DNA of 14,630 bases from Nitrospiraceae bacterium (GTDB lineage: Bacteria; Nitrospirota; Thermodesulfovibrionia; Thermodesulfovibrionales; Dissulfurispiraceae): positions 846 through 15,475 of the forward strand of contig PMYY01000101.1 of assembly GCA_003170655.1 (NCBI GenBank), written 5' to 3'. The stretch's first letter is position 1, and the number at the start of each line of letters is the position of its first letter. Positions 1 through 7,335 of this stretch are shown piece by piece. The notes below the pieces were generated by a model, which was not told where the DNA came from, searched no databases, and saw nothing but the letters and a program-made list of their open reading frames with translations. Both the position numbers and the translations under genes were made by a program.

Positions 1-726
1 GTTATCTTTTGGGATGATAACATCATCGGCGATCCGGTGTACGCGAAGAAATTGTTTCGCGCTATCGCTCCTTATCGAAAGTGGTGGAGTAGTCAGGCAA
101 GTATTCATGCAGGACAAGATGATGAATTTTTGGAGGCTGCAGCTCAGAGTGGATGCAAGCAGTTGTTTTTGGGGTTGGAGTCTATCTCTCAGCTAAGCAT
201 AAGTGAAATGAATAAGGGATTCAATCGGGTGGAAGAATATTCCCAGATTATTAAATGCATACATTCGCATGGGATTGCCGTGCAAGCTGGAATTGTTTTT
301 GGATTTGATTATGATACGCTGGAGATATTCAAGGACACCATTGATTTTTTGGAAATGGCGGGGGTTCAGAATGCAACCTTCAACATTTTGACTCCATTCC
401 CCGGCACACCACTGTTTCGGAAGATGGAAACCGAAGGCCGTATATTAACGCGAGACTGGAGCAATTATAACAGTCGCGATGCCGTTGTTTATCAGCCTAA
501 GAGGATGAGTGTGGCTGAACTCTTAGCTGGCTTCCAGTATGCAAATGAGCGTTTTTATTCTCTTACAAGCATAGCAAAGAGGTTATCACGCTCATCGGTT
601 CAATTATGGTGGACCTTGCCGCTAAACCTAGCCTATGGTTATCAATGGCTAATTACAGTAAAGCCGACTTCAACCCTCAAGTTGCAACCTTCTCTCGTTT
701 GGCTTCGTAGAGGCCTAAAGAAATAG
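1..726 (+). CDS. Radical SAM protein, C-terminal part (B12-binding / DUF4070-like), 5' truncated
   Basis: The open frame enters from the left edge and ends at TAG (724-726), leaving about 241 residues. The cobalamin-binding domain and the CxxxCxxC cluster motif, if present, lie outside the window. What is visible fits the second half of a radical SAM barrel of the B12-binding class. A DDN strand motif (FWDDNIIGD) is followed by QASIHAGQDDEFLEAA, SGCKQLFLGLES and NILTPFPGTPLF, all typical of this class. A basic PKRMSVAEL segment near residue 170 resembles the DUF4070 tail found in these proteins. Family members methylate or rearrange lipids, cofactors or natural products, but the substrate cannot be told from this fragment. 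The codons look AT-richer than in the genes to the right, which may mean a different history. The family call is fairly secure; the specific function is unknown. Confidence 0.8.
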   Translation, partial: VIFWDDNIIGDPVYAKKLFRAIAPYRKWWSSQASIHAGQDDEFLEAAAQSGCKQLFLGLESISQLSISEMNKGFNRVEEYSQIIKCIHSHGIAVQAGIVFGFDYDTLEIFKDTIDFLEMAGVQNATFNILTPFPGTPLFRKMETEGRILTRDWSNYNSRDAVVYQPKRMSVAELLAGFQYANERFYSLTSIAKRLSRSSVQLWWTLPLNLAYGYQWLITVKPTSTLKLQPSLVWLRRGLKK

Positions 727-1174
727 TTCAGGATATAAATTTTACTATTGGTACAGCCACTGAGTTAATTTCTGAATGATCGGGAGGGTAATATATTCTT
801 CCTGAAGGCTTGTTGGGGATGCCTATATGAATTGTGTCAATGATTAGCCAGAAATAAACTTTACCCTGAGTCCAACATGCTGTTATGGAGATTATAAGAT
901 TCTATGATAGATTGGGAGCCCCCCCTGGATATTATATATGTAGGAATTTTGAACCAACACCAAGTTGCAAGAATCGTAGGAAGCCCGTATCTATTTAAAC
1001 GCTGACATCTCTTTTATTTTCTCAATCTTCGTCCCGGTAACTATTTATTCCTTGCTGGATCAATGCAAAGAACAAGATCGGATCCTTCAGTGTTCGTCAT
1101 GGCAGTCTTAACCAGTAGCGAAATGAAGAATTGCGTGCACATTTATATCAACCGCAATTAGTGACTACTAAGTC
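727..1174. other. Intergenic region, AT-richer, no convincing gene
   Basis: These 448 bases lie between two genes that converge tail to tail. All reading frames are broken by frequent stops; the longest sensible ATG frame (885-998) has only 37 codons and no good ribosome site. I see no tRNA, terminal repeats or transposase remnant. The only structures noted are an inverted repeat at 1129-1159 and the hairpin over the hisB stop, listed separately. The base composition resembles the radical SAM gene more than hisB. Confidence 0.6.
1129..1159. repeat. Short inverted repeat downstream of hisB
   Basis: AATTGCG (1129-1135) and CGCAATT (1153-1159) form a perfect 7-bp inverted repeat around a 17-base loop. 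It lies 16 bases past the hisB stop. It could help terminate hisCB transcripts, but the stem is weak and no clear T run follows on either strand. It may also be chance. Confidence 0.25.
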
Positions 1175-1759
1175 TTAAAGTTTCCCTTTTGTTGAAGGGA
1201 GAACTTTAGAGTTTTTATCGACGGTCACGGCTTCACGCAGCGCACGCCCGAAGGCTTTGAATACTGCCTCGATGATGTGGTGCAGGTCGCGGCCATACTC
1301 AAGGTTTACATGCAGGTTGATCATCGCATGGCTGGTCAGCGCCCTGAAAAAATCCTCGAAGAGAGATATTTCAAGGTCCTTCAATGCTCCCTTAGGCGGC
1401 TTCACATTGTAAACCAGGTAAGGTCTCCCGCTTATATCGATGACGACCGTTGCCAGGCTTTCGTCCATCGGAATGGTAGCGCGGCCGTAACGCTTGATTC
1501 CCTTTTTATCTCCGAGTGCTTTTTTCAGCGTCTCGCCGAGCGTAATGCCCATGTCTTCCATTAGGTGGTGATAATCGATTTCGATATCGCCTTTCGCTTT
1601 GATCTTCAGGTCCATTGCGCCATGAAATGCAAACAGGTTCAGCATGTGGTCCAGGAATGGAATTGAAGTGTTGATATCATATGAACCCTTGCCGTCCAGA
1701 TTTATCTGAAGGGAGATGTCTGTCTCTTTGGTCTTCCTTTGAACTTTCGCGGTCCTCAT
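1175..1759 (-). CDS. hisB: Imidazoleglycerol-phosphate dehydratase (HisB)
   Basis: This enzyme dehydrates imidazoleglycerol phosphate to imidazoleacetol phosphate in cytosolic histidine synthesis. At 194 residues it is the normal size of a monofunctional HisB, with no fused histidinol-phosphatase. Both metal-binding repeats are visible: DYHHLMED at residues 62-69 and DLHHIIE at 158-164. Also present are the FLDHML segment (35-40), the SHAMINLHV region (143-151) and the usual PSTKG end. The first motif has Y-H-H where D-H-H is commoner; both histidines and the E-D pair are kept. The ATG at 1757-1759 is preceded by AGGAGG (1764-1769, minus strand) at a short 4-base spacing. The gene lies 35 bases behind hisC and is surely co-transcribed with it. 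No hisH, hisA or hisF follows. Confidence 0.96.
   Translation of the reverse strand: MRTAKVQRKTKETDISLQINLDGKGSYDINTSIPFLDHMLNLFAFHGAMDLKIKAKGDIEIDYHHLMEDMGITLGETLKKALGDKKGIKRYGRATIPMDESLATVVIDISGRPYLVYNVKPPKGALKDLEISLFEDFFRALTSHAMINLHVNLEYGRDLHHIIEAVFKAFGRALREAVTVDKNSKVLPSTKGKL
1177..1207 (-). terminator. Hairpin over the hisB stop codon, possible terminator
   Basis: In the hisB transcript AAAGTT and TCCCTT pair with AAGGGA and AACTTT. This gives a 12-bp stem with a single bulged base (1201) and a 6-base loop (1189-1194). The stem covers the last hisB codons and the TAA stop. Only a short T-rich stretch is present at its 3' foot, so it is not a textbook intrinsic terminator. It may instead protect the 3' end of the message. 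Confidence 0.35.
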
Positions 1760-1794
1760 TATGCCTCCTATGTTCTGCTCTGTCCGATTTTAGG

Positions 1795-2853
1795 CTACTT
1801 ATTAAGAACCTTTTCCAGGGCATCAATAAAAATAGTATTTTCAGCGCGACTGCCGATGGTAACGCGCATTGCATGGCCTATCACCCTGTCCATGTTCTTT
1901 ATGAGCACGCCCTGCTTCAGAAGTCCCTGGAATATTTTTTCAGGGTCGGTCACTTTGAAAAGTATGAAATTCGCCTCGGACGGGAAGGGTGTCACTCCCT
2001 CAAGCGCGGCAAGTTCATCGAAAAGTCGTTCCCGCTCGTCGGTAATCGCTCTGATCCGGGCATCGACGACCTTCTTGTTCTTTATTCCTTCGAGTGCTGC
2101 AGTCTGAGACAGTGCGTTGAGGTTATAAGGCAGCCTCACCTTGTTGACCTCATTTATCAATATCTCGTCAGCGATCATGTATCCCACGCGCAGTGCAGCA
2201 AACCCGATCTTGCTCATGGTCCTGAGGATGATGAGATTCTTGTAGTCTTTGAGAAGTGGAAGGAAGCCCCGGCTACTCGAAAAAGGCTGGTATGCCTCAT
2301 CCACAACGACGATGCCCTTCGATGCTTCGATGACCTTCAGTATCCTGTCGGCTGAATAACAATTTCCCGTGGGATTGTTGGGGGAGCTGAGGAATACCAG
2401 TTTGGGCTTATCTTTTTTTATAATTGCAAGCATCCGGTCCATATCAAGATCGAAAGTGGCGTCCAGTGGAACTCCGATTGGCTTCTCGCCGAGGGCCTGC
2501 GCTATGACGCCGTACATAACGAAAGTAGGGGTCGGAAAGAGCACCGGGCCTCCGAAGGTTGTTATCAGATAATAAATCAGCTCGTCGGAGCCGTTGCCGA
2601 AGAGAAGGTCTTTGTCTGTGACCTTAAGGGCCTTTGCAAAGGCCTTCTTCAAAGCCTTGGCTTCCGGATCGGGGTACCTGTTTAATGAACAGAGTACATC
2701 TTTATTTGAAAAAATCTTCTCCGGCGGCAAGGGTGAGTACGGGCTTTCATTGGCGTCGAGTTTAACCCTGCAAGGAATTTCCTTTGCCTCATAGGCCTTG
2801 AGGGCGCGAACATTGGGCCGCACGAGTTTGGATAGGTCGCCTTTCTTCATCAT
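1795..2853 (-). CDS. hisC: Histidinol-phosphate aminotransferase (HisC)
   Basis: This PLP enzyme transaminates imidazoleacetol phosphate to histidinol phosphate with glutamate as amino donor, the step directly after HisB. The 352-residue length is typical of class II aminotransferases of this group. Visible motifs are LDANESP (32-38), NGSDELI (87-93), SSPNNPTG (156-163), VVDEAY (183-188) and SKIGFAALRVGY (214-225). K215 in the last motif is the expected Schiff-base lysine. Two adjacent ATGs (2851-2853 and 2848-2850) can start it. Neither has a Shine-Dalgarno sequence, and the promoter places the transcription start at or beside the first ATG, so leaderless translation is likely. It heads the hisCB unit. 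Confidence 0.96.
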   Translation of the reverse strand: MMKKGDLSKLVRPNVRALKAYEAKEIPCRVKLDANESPYSPLPPEKIFSNKDVLCSLNRYPDPEAKALKKAFAKALKVTDKDLLFGNGSDELIYYLITTFGGPVLFPTPTFVMYGVIAQALGEKPIGVPLDATFDLDMDRMLAIIKKDKPKLVFLSSPNNPTGNCYSADRILKVIEASKGIVVVDEAYQPFSSSRGFLPLLKDYKNLIILRTMSKIGFAALRVGYMIADEILINEVNKVRLPYNLNALSQTAALEGIKNKKVVDARIRAITDERERLFDELAALEGVTPFPSEANFILFKVTDPEKIFQGLLKQGVLIKNMDRVIGHAMRVTIGSRAENTIFIDALEKVLNK

Positions 2854-2858
2854 TGATT

Positions 2859-2887
2859 ATAATATATCTACCACAAACCATTGTCAA
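2859..2887 (-). promoter_or_regulatory. Sigma70-type promoter of hisCB, shared -35 region
   Basis: Read on the minus strand, TTGACA (2887-2882) is a perfect -35 box, followed by a 17-base spacer and TATTAT (2864-2859). A second candidate -10, TATAAT (2861-2856), sits at a 20-base spacing. A start about 7 bases past TATTAT falls at 2853-2851, which is the hisC ATG itself. The -35 box overlaps that of the plus-strand promoter at 2881-2909. Confidence 0.8.
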
Positions 2888-2909
2888 TGCTTCGATTGTG
2901 GGGTATAAT
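2881..2909 (+). promoter_or_regulatory. Sigma70-type promoter of the phosphatase-to-redox operon
   Basis: TTGTCA (2881-2886), a 17-base spacer and a perfect TATAAT (2904-2909). The predicted start, about 7 bases further on, is at 2915-2917, immediately at the ATG (2917-2919) of the phosphatase gene. This argues against the upstream in-frame TTG (2881) and ATGs (2887, 2908), which lie inside the promoter. No Shine-Dalgarno sequence can fit, so the first gene is predicted to be leaderless. Confidence 0.8.
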
Positions 2910-2916
2910 GGGTGTA

Positions 2917-3705
2917 ATGAAGGTCCAAAACCTGCGACAGATCGGCAGCCGGCTTTTTTCTGAATTGGGGACTACACGCATGCGTCCATTCACTTCCGAG
3001 GTCATCGGCAAAGGTGCCGGAGGCGACAAGACTTACCGTATCGACAAGACAGCCGAGGATATAATCATCGGCTGTCTTGAAGAATTACGGGAGCCGCTCA
3101 GCATCATCTCTGAAGAGTACGGGCTCAAGGACATCCTGGGCGGCGGGCCGCAGGTCATTATCGATCCTATCGACGGAAGCAGGAATGCCGTCAACGGGAT
3201 CCCCTTTTATTGCACGTCGATAGCGGTCTGCGACGGAGAGACCTTCGGAGACCTCATACTGGCATATATCATAAATCTACTCACAGGCGATGAATTTTGG
3301 GCGGAGAAAGGCGGGGGCGCATTTTTCAACGGAGACCGCATTCGCAGCCAGGACGATGATCTGTTTTATCTTATCGCCTACGAAGCGCAGATGCCCGGAA
3401 GAGATGTCCCAAAGATAATGAGACTCCTTGCCGAGGCAAGGAGGACGCGTTGTCTCGGCTCCACTGCACTTGATCTTGCCTTCGTCTCCTATGGCGCTGT
3501 CAGCGTGTTTGTAACTCCTGCACCATCAAGGAGTTTCGACTTTGCGGCCGGTTGCCTGATGGTTAAGGAGGCAGGCGGAGTTATCACCGACACAAACGGC
3601 ATTAGTCTTGACAGCGTTGTCGCAGGGCTGAAGACGCAGAAGCCGCTTTTAGCCGCAGGCAACCAAAGACTCCACTCTGGAGCCCTGAACCTCTTAAATG
3701 GCTGA
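2917..3705 (+). CDS. Inositol monophosphatase / fructose-1,6-bisphosphatase family phosphatase
   Basis: A Mg-dependent, Li-sensitive-type sugar or inositol phosphatase of 262 residues, a normal length for the family. From the ATG at 2917, the metal-binding glutamates are in SEEYG (65-69). The signature DPIDGSRN is at 83-90, with D83 and D86 as metal ligands, and the C-terminal SFDFAAG is at 206-212, with D208 as third aspartate and F in place of the usual W. The fold and chemistry are secure. The substrate (inositol-1-phosphate, fructose-1,6-bisphosphate or another polyol phosphate) is not, since many bacterial and archaeal members act on both. Earlier in-frame starts are possible on paper but lie in the promoter. 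The 3' end overlaps the next gene by 8 bases, so the two are translationally coupled. Confidence 0.9.
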   Translation: MKVQNLRQIGSRLFSELGTTRMRPFTSEVIGKGAGGDKTYRIDKTAEDIIIGCLEELREPLSIISEEYGLKDILGGGPQVIIDPIDGSRNAVNGIPFYCTSIAVCDGETFGDLILAYIINLLTGDEFWAEKGGGAFFNGDRIRSQDDDLFYLIAYEAQMPGRDVPKIMRLLAEARRTRCLGSTALDLAFVSYGAVSVFVTPAPSRSFDFAAGCLMVKEAGGVITDTNGISLDSVVAGLKTQKPLLAAGNQRLHSGALNLLNG

Positions 3706-6313
3706 CAATATCGCATCACGTTTTCTCTCGTCGGCCCAAAATAACAACTCCTCCATCGCCTTTCGTTACTTTGACGCTTCGTGGGAGAAGGTTTCCTATG
3801 GAGAAGTCCTCTCACATGCAAAGTTTCTCTGTGCTGCCATTCGCGATTCATGCGCCGGCGAAGGAGACAGGGTAGCCATCATATCGGAGAACAGTCCGGA
3901 TTGGTGTGCCACGTATATGGCCATTCTGTTTGGGCGCTGTATAGCAGTTCCGGTTGATATGCAACTGGGACCGCAAGAAATAAAGAATATCCTCTTCGAT
4001 GCCGACGTTAAGATCGTGTTTTTCAGCTCTAAAACCGGTTCCGCTGTATTGAAGGCCATTGAAGGGACAGCGATTAACGGCATCGATTTCGATTCATTGA
4101 AAATGCCGGAGTCCGATGACACGGTCCTTGAATTAGCTGTCGATGCCGCCCCTGATGATCTCGCATCGATCATCTATACCTCAGGTACCACCGGCAATCC
4201 GAAGGGAGTTATGCTGACGCACCGGAATTTCTGCTCCGATGCAGATGCAGTCATACGTGCAGGCCTCGTATCTGAGAATGACAATGTCTTGTCGATCTTG
4301 CCAATGCACCACACTTATCCTTTCATGTGCACATTCATCGTGCCCATTATTATCGGCGCCACTGTCACCTTCGGTCCCGGACTCAAAGCAACCGAACTCG
4401 TATCAGCGATAAGGGACGGAGGAGTTACCGTTGTAGTCGGGGTGCCACGGCTTTTCGAGATGATAAGGAACGGCATCGTTGCAAAGATAAAGGGAAAGAA
4501 ACTAGCGTCGGCGCTCCTGCTGAAAATGATGAGCTTGTGTGGATCTATCAGGCGGACGGCCCACGTCAACCTCGGGAAAATTATCTTTAGCGCTGTTCAT
4601 GAGAATTTCAGGAGGGTGCGTTTTTTTGCCTCCGGAGGCGCACGCCTCGATCCGACGGTAATGAAGGACCTTGAAGCCCTCGGGTTCACGGTACTTGAGG
4701 GATATGGCCTGACGGAGACTTCCCCCGTAATAGCATTCAACCCTATTGCAAAGCGAATGCCGGGCTCTGTTGGCGTTGCCATGCCAGGGGCCGAACTCAG
4801 GATCGTAGACGGAGAAATCGCGGCAAAGGGTCCGATGGTAATGGCCGGCTATTACAAAAACATAAAGGCGACTGAAGAGGTACTGAGAGAAGGATGGTTC
4901 CATACCGGGGACCTCGGGTATATAGATAAGGACGGCTACCTTTTCATTACGGGACGAAAAAAGGAAGTTATTGTATTCAGTTCAGGAAAGAATATTTACC
5001 CTGAGGACGTCGAAAGGGAATACCTTCATATCTCTCTTATCAAGGAGATCGCTGTTGCCGGAATTGAGAAGAACGGAGTGGTCGAATCGATTCAGGCGAT
5101 CATCGTGCCAGATCTCGACTACGCGCGGCAGCACAATATAGGCAATATCTCTGAGACACTGAAGTGGGAGTTGAATGAGGTGACATCACGGGTCCCGGAA
5201 TATATGCGGATAAGGGGGTTCATGCTCTCTTCAGAGCCGCTCCCGCGTACGTCTCTGGGCAAGCTGCGGAGGTTCATGCTTAAGGACATTATGGCAGGCG
5301 CCGCATCATCTGCAAAGGCAGAACGAACAGCGGACGCCGCACTCCTTGAGGACGAAATCGGGCGCAAGGTCGTCGGTTGCATAAACTCCGTTTTGAACGA
5401 GAACGTGCCTGTACGATCCGAAGACAATCTCGAACTCGACCTTGGCTTCGATTCCCTGAAGAGGATAGAGTTCATCTCATCCCTAGAAGATGCCTTTTCG
5501 GTCAGCTTTTCCGAGACATTTATCTCCGATGTCCAGACAGTCGGAGACGTTGTGTTACGTATAAGGGAGTACACCGGGGAGAAGAGACCAGATCGTGCGA
5601 GCGGCGTCACATGGAAAGAGATCCTCGAAAAAGAGCCTCCCCAAGAAGACCGCAGAAAGACCTGGTTTTATCACAGCCCCATAGAAAAGGGCGCAGTGTA
5701 TTTGTTGTTCATGGGCCTGAAGATATTTTTCAGGCTCTTTTTCCACATGACGATTACGGGGAGGGAAAATATCACCGGAATCGGACCCTACATCCTGGCC
5801 GCAAACCACTCAAGCTATCTCGACGGTTTCGTAGTGGGGGTCGCAGTCCCTTACAGAACTTTCGAAAATCTATATTTCCTTGGCATAAGCAAGTTCTTTG
5901 CGGGAAGCATAAAGCAAGTCTTCGCTAGTGTCAGTCATGTAATCCCGATCGACGCCGAGGCATATTTGAACAGAGCACTCCAGATGTCATCGTATGTCAT
6001 CGGCAGAGGCAAGTCTCTTTGCATCTTTCCTGAAGGAGGGCGGCCCTTCGGGGACGAGATGCTGCCGTTCAAAAAGGGAGTGGGGATTCTCGCGATCGAG
6101 AAGAACATTCCGGTCATTCCGGTCTATATCGACGGTTCCTCGAAGGCACTGCCCAGAGGCGCTGCCTTTATCAAACCGGCTAAGATCAGAGTGATATTTG
6201 GTAGGCCATTCGGCGTCAATGACATAGATGTGAAGAGACAACAGCCGTCTGTCGATGAGTACCAGTTATTTGCCGATCAACTCAGAGAACGTGTACTTGC
6301 GCTGTCCAAATAG
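3698..6313 (+). CDS. Acyl-AMP ligase - ACP - PlsC acyltransferase fusion
   Basis: A three-domain lipid enzyme of 871 residues. Residues 1 to about 530 form an ANL-superfamily adenylating domain. It has the P-loop YTSGTTGNPKG (160-170), YGLTETSP (336-343), the hinge-side GDLGYID (D405), GRKKEVIV, and the catalytic lysine K522 in TSLGKLRR. About 548-625 is an acyl carrier protein with S586 in LGFDSLKR as the phosphopantetheine site. The rest is a PlsC/LPLAT acyltransferase with NHSSYLD (H704, D709) and FPEGG (777-781). The likely pathway is activation of a free fatty acid, loading on the built-in carrier, then transfer to a lysophospholipid or glycerol-phosphate acceptor. This inference comes from domain order. 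E. coli Aas has a related acyltransferase and ligase, but in the opposite order and without a carrier. A hydrophobic stretch near 660-690 precedes PlsC and may hold the protein at the membrane. It overlaps the upstream phosphatase gene. Confidence 0.92.
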   Translation: MADNIASRFLSSAQNNNSSIAFRYFDASWEKVSYGEVLSHAKFLCAAIRDSCAGEGDRVAIISENSPDWCATYMAILFGRCIAVPVDMQLGPQEIKNILFDADVKIVFFSSKTGSAVLKAIEGTAINGIDFDSLKMPESDDTVLELAVDAAPDDLASIIYTSGTTGNPKGVMLTHRNFCSDADAVIRAGLVSENDNVLSILPMHHTYPFMCTFIVPIIIGATVTFGPGLKATELVSAIRDGGVTVVVGVPRLFEMIRNGIVAKIKGKKLASALLLKMMSLCGSIRRTAHVNLGKIIFSAVHENFRRVRFFASGGARLDPTVMKDLEALGFTVLEGYGLTETSPVIAFNPIAKRMPGSVGVAMPGAELRIVDGEIAAKGPMVMAGYYKNIKATEEVLREGWFHTGDLGYIDKDGYLFITGRKKEVIVFSSGKNIYPEDVEREYLHISLIKEIAVAGIEKNGVVESIQAIIVPDLDYARQHNIGNISETLKWELNEVTSRVPEYMRIRGFMLSSEPLPRTSLGKLRRFMLKDIMAGAASSAKAERTADAALLEDEIGRKVVGCINSVLNENVPVRSEDNLELDLGFDSLKRIEFISSLEDAFSVSFSETFISDVQTVGDVVLRIREYTGEKRPDRASGVTWKEILEKEPPQEDRRKTWFYHSPIEKGAVYLLFMGLKIFFRLFFHMTITGRENITGIGPYILAANHSSYLDGFVVGVAVPYRTFENLYFLGISKFFAGSIKQVFASVSHVIPIDAEAYLNRALQMSSYVIGRGKSLCIFPEGGRPFGDEMLPFKKGVGILAIEKNIPVIPVYIDGSSKALPRGAAFIKPAKIRVIFGRPFGVNDIDVKRQQPSVDEYQLFADQLRERVLALSK

Positions 6314-6368
6314 CTAAAACCTCCCCGTCTGTGGTAATTTAACTAAAAAGGAGAATAAAGGAGTTTGC

Positions 6369-6728
6369 ATGGCTGGGGTCAAGTACAAAGAGTACAGTCC
6401 CGAAGAGGACAGGATTTATAACGAGTCGATTGCAAAAATCAGGGAGGGGATGAAAAATGGGCTCACGTTCGGCGAGGCTTGCCAGGTCATCGATGTTACG
6501 GACGAGGAGCTTAAGGAATTCATACTTGACGACGCCCTGAAGATCATGATAGCCGAGCTGCACTATGGAAAAGCTATGAACCTCGAAGAGGTAGCGCGCA
6601 TACTGAATTTACCGATGGGCAAGGTCAGCGTGGCGAGCCTCGAGATGCTCGAAGATGCAGGCATTGCGGCGGCTGAGCTGCACCGTAAGAACAATCCGAA
6701 ACCTGACGGACCTGCTGGGAACGCGTAA
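6369..6728 (+). CDS. Small helical protein, HTH-like C-terminus, unknown function
   Basis: I do not recognise this 119-residue protein. The sequence is strongly helical and acidic. A first segment (about 8-55) reads as amphipathic helices around a GLTFGEACQVIDVTDEEL turn. A second (about 73-102, NLEEVARILNLPMGKVSVAS) looks like a helix-turn-helix, so a small regulator or protein-protein adaptor is possible. No signal peptide or membrane segment is present, and there is one cysteine. The start is well supported: AAAGGAG (6357-6363) lies 5 bases before the ATG, with a second purine-rich site upstream. The stop is one base before the glutaredoxin ATG, so it is tightly coupled to the redox pair that follows. 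Confidence 0.75.
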   Translation: MAGVKYKEYSPEEDRIYNESIAKIREGMKNGLTFGEACQVIDVTDEELKEFILDDALKIMIAELHYGKAMNLEEVARILNLPMGKVSVASLEMLEDAGIAAAELHRKNNPKPDGPAGNA

Positions 6729-6729
6729 A

Positions 6730-6987
6730 ATGGACGCAAGCCCGAAAAAAGTCAGAGTCTATTCTTTAAGCACCTGTCCTGCGTGCAATAAGCTGAAAAA
6801 GTTCCTCGACGAGAATGAAATTGTATACGAAAGCATTGTGGTCGATTCACTCGACAGCGGAGAGCAGTGGCTTGCATCAAAAGAGCTGAAGAAATACAAT
6901 CCTTCGGGCTCTTACCCGACTGTAGTAATCGAGGAAGTAGTCAAGGGATTTGACGAGCCCGGTTTGAAACAAGCGCTCGGTCTTTAA
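6730..6987 (+). CDS. Glutaredoxin-like small thiol oxidoreductase (CPAC)
   Basis: An 85-residue thioredoxin-fold protein of glutaredoxin/NrdH size. The redox motif STCPACN puts the active cysteines at C16 and C19. The expected cis-proline is P63 in SYPTVVI, and the GFDEPGL segment (73-79) fits the family's last helix. There is no signal peptide, so it acts in the cytosol. The frame is open upstream to a possible TTG at 6655, but the ATG at 6730 gives the correct glutaredoxin N-terminus (KKVRVYSLSTC) and follows the preceding stop by one base. Its TAA overlaps the ATG of the FTR subunit (TAATG). That arrangement suggests the FTR subunit reduces this protein in place of, or alongside, a thioredoxin; this is inference from context. 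Confidence 0.9.
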   Translation: MDASPKKVRVYSLSTCPACNKLKKFLDENEIVYESIVVDSLDSGEQWLASKELKKYNPSGSYPTVVIEEVVKGFDEPGLKQALGL

Positions 6988-7310
6988 TGACGCCGGACCG
7001 TTTACATGAGGTCCTTTCAAAGTATGCCGCCTCGAAGGGGCAGCAACTCAACCGGGACAACGAATGTGTTCTCGATATCCTCGCCGGACTTCTCAGAAAC
7101 GAAGAAGGATACGGTTACCGTTCCTGCCCGTGCCGACTGGCGTCAGGTTTGAAGGAAAGGGATGCAGACATCATCTGTCCCTGCGTATACAAAGACCCGG
7201 ATGTACAGGAATACGGGAGTTGTTTCTGCGCGCTTTATGTTTCGAAGGAATGGAACGAGGGAATGATGGAACACCGCGTAGTGCCTGAACGTAGGCGGCC
7301 GGAAAATTAG
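6987..7310 (+). CDS. Ferredoxin:thioredoxin reductase catalytic subunit (FTR beta), variant
   Basis: A 107-residue protein with the cysteine pattern of the FTR catalytic chain, which uses a [4Fe-4S] cluster to pass electrons from ferredoxin to a disulfide. It carries CPC (47-49), CPC (64-66) and CFC (79-81), plus C27. By comparison with plant and cyanobacterial FTR, C47, C64, C66 and C79 should bind the cluster and C49 and C81 should form the redox disulfide. Two differences stand out. The spacing is CPC-x14-CPC-x12-CFC, not x16 and x8, and the histidine of the usual CHC is phenylalanine (F80). No variable (alpha) subunit gene is nearby, as expected outside photosynthetic lineages. Its ATG overlaps the glutaredoxin stop by one base. 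Confidence 0.88.
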   Translation: MTPDRLHEVLSKYAASKGQQLNRDNECVLDILAGLLRNEEGYGYRSCPCRLASGLKERDADIICPCVYKDPDVQEYGSCFCALYVSKEWNEGMMEHRVVPERRRPEN

Positions 7311-7335
7311 GGTTGACAACGGAGGTTAATTTCGC

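Noticed and set aside
885..998. 37-codon frame in the 727-1174 gap
   Set aside because: Too short, no good ribosome site, no recognisable motif, and bounded by stops in an AT-rich region.
1681..2355. Long plus-strand frame (224 codons) opposite hisC/hisB
   Set aside because: It lies antisense to two clearly recognised enzymes, spans their junction, and its translation shows no known motif.
2881..2916. Upstream in-frame starts (TTG 2881, ATG 2887, ATG 2908) for the phosphatase gene
   Set aside because: They fall within the -35, spacer and -10 of a near-consensus promoter and would add residues not typical of the family.
7312..7317. TTGACA just upstream of the 7336 gene as a -35 box
   Set aside because: No -10-like sequence occurs 16-18 bases downstream; that position is already the start codon, and the gene fits the upstream operon.
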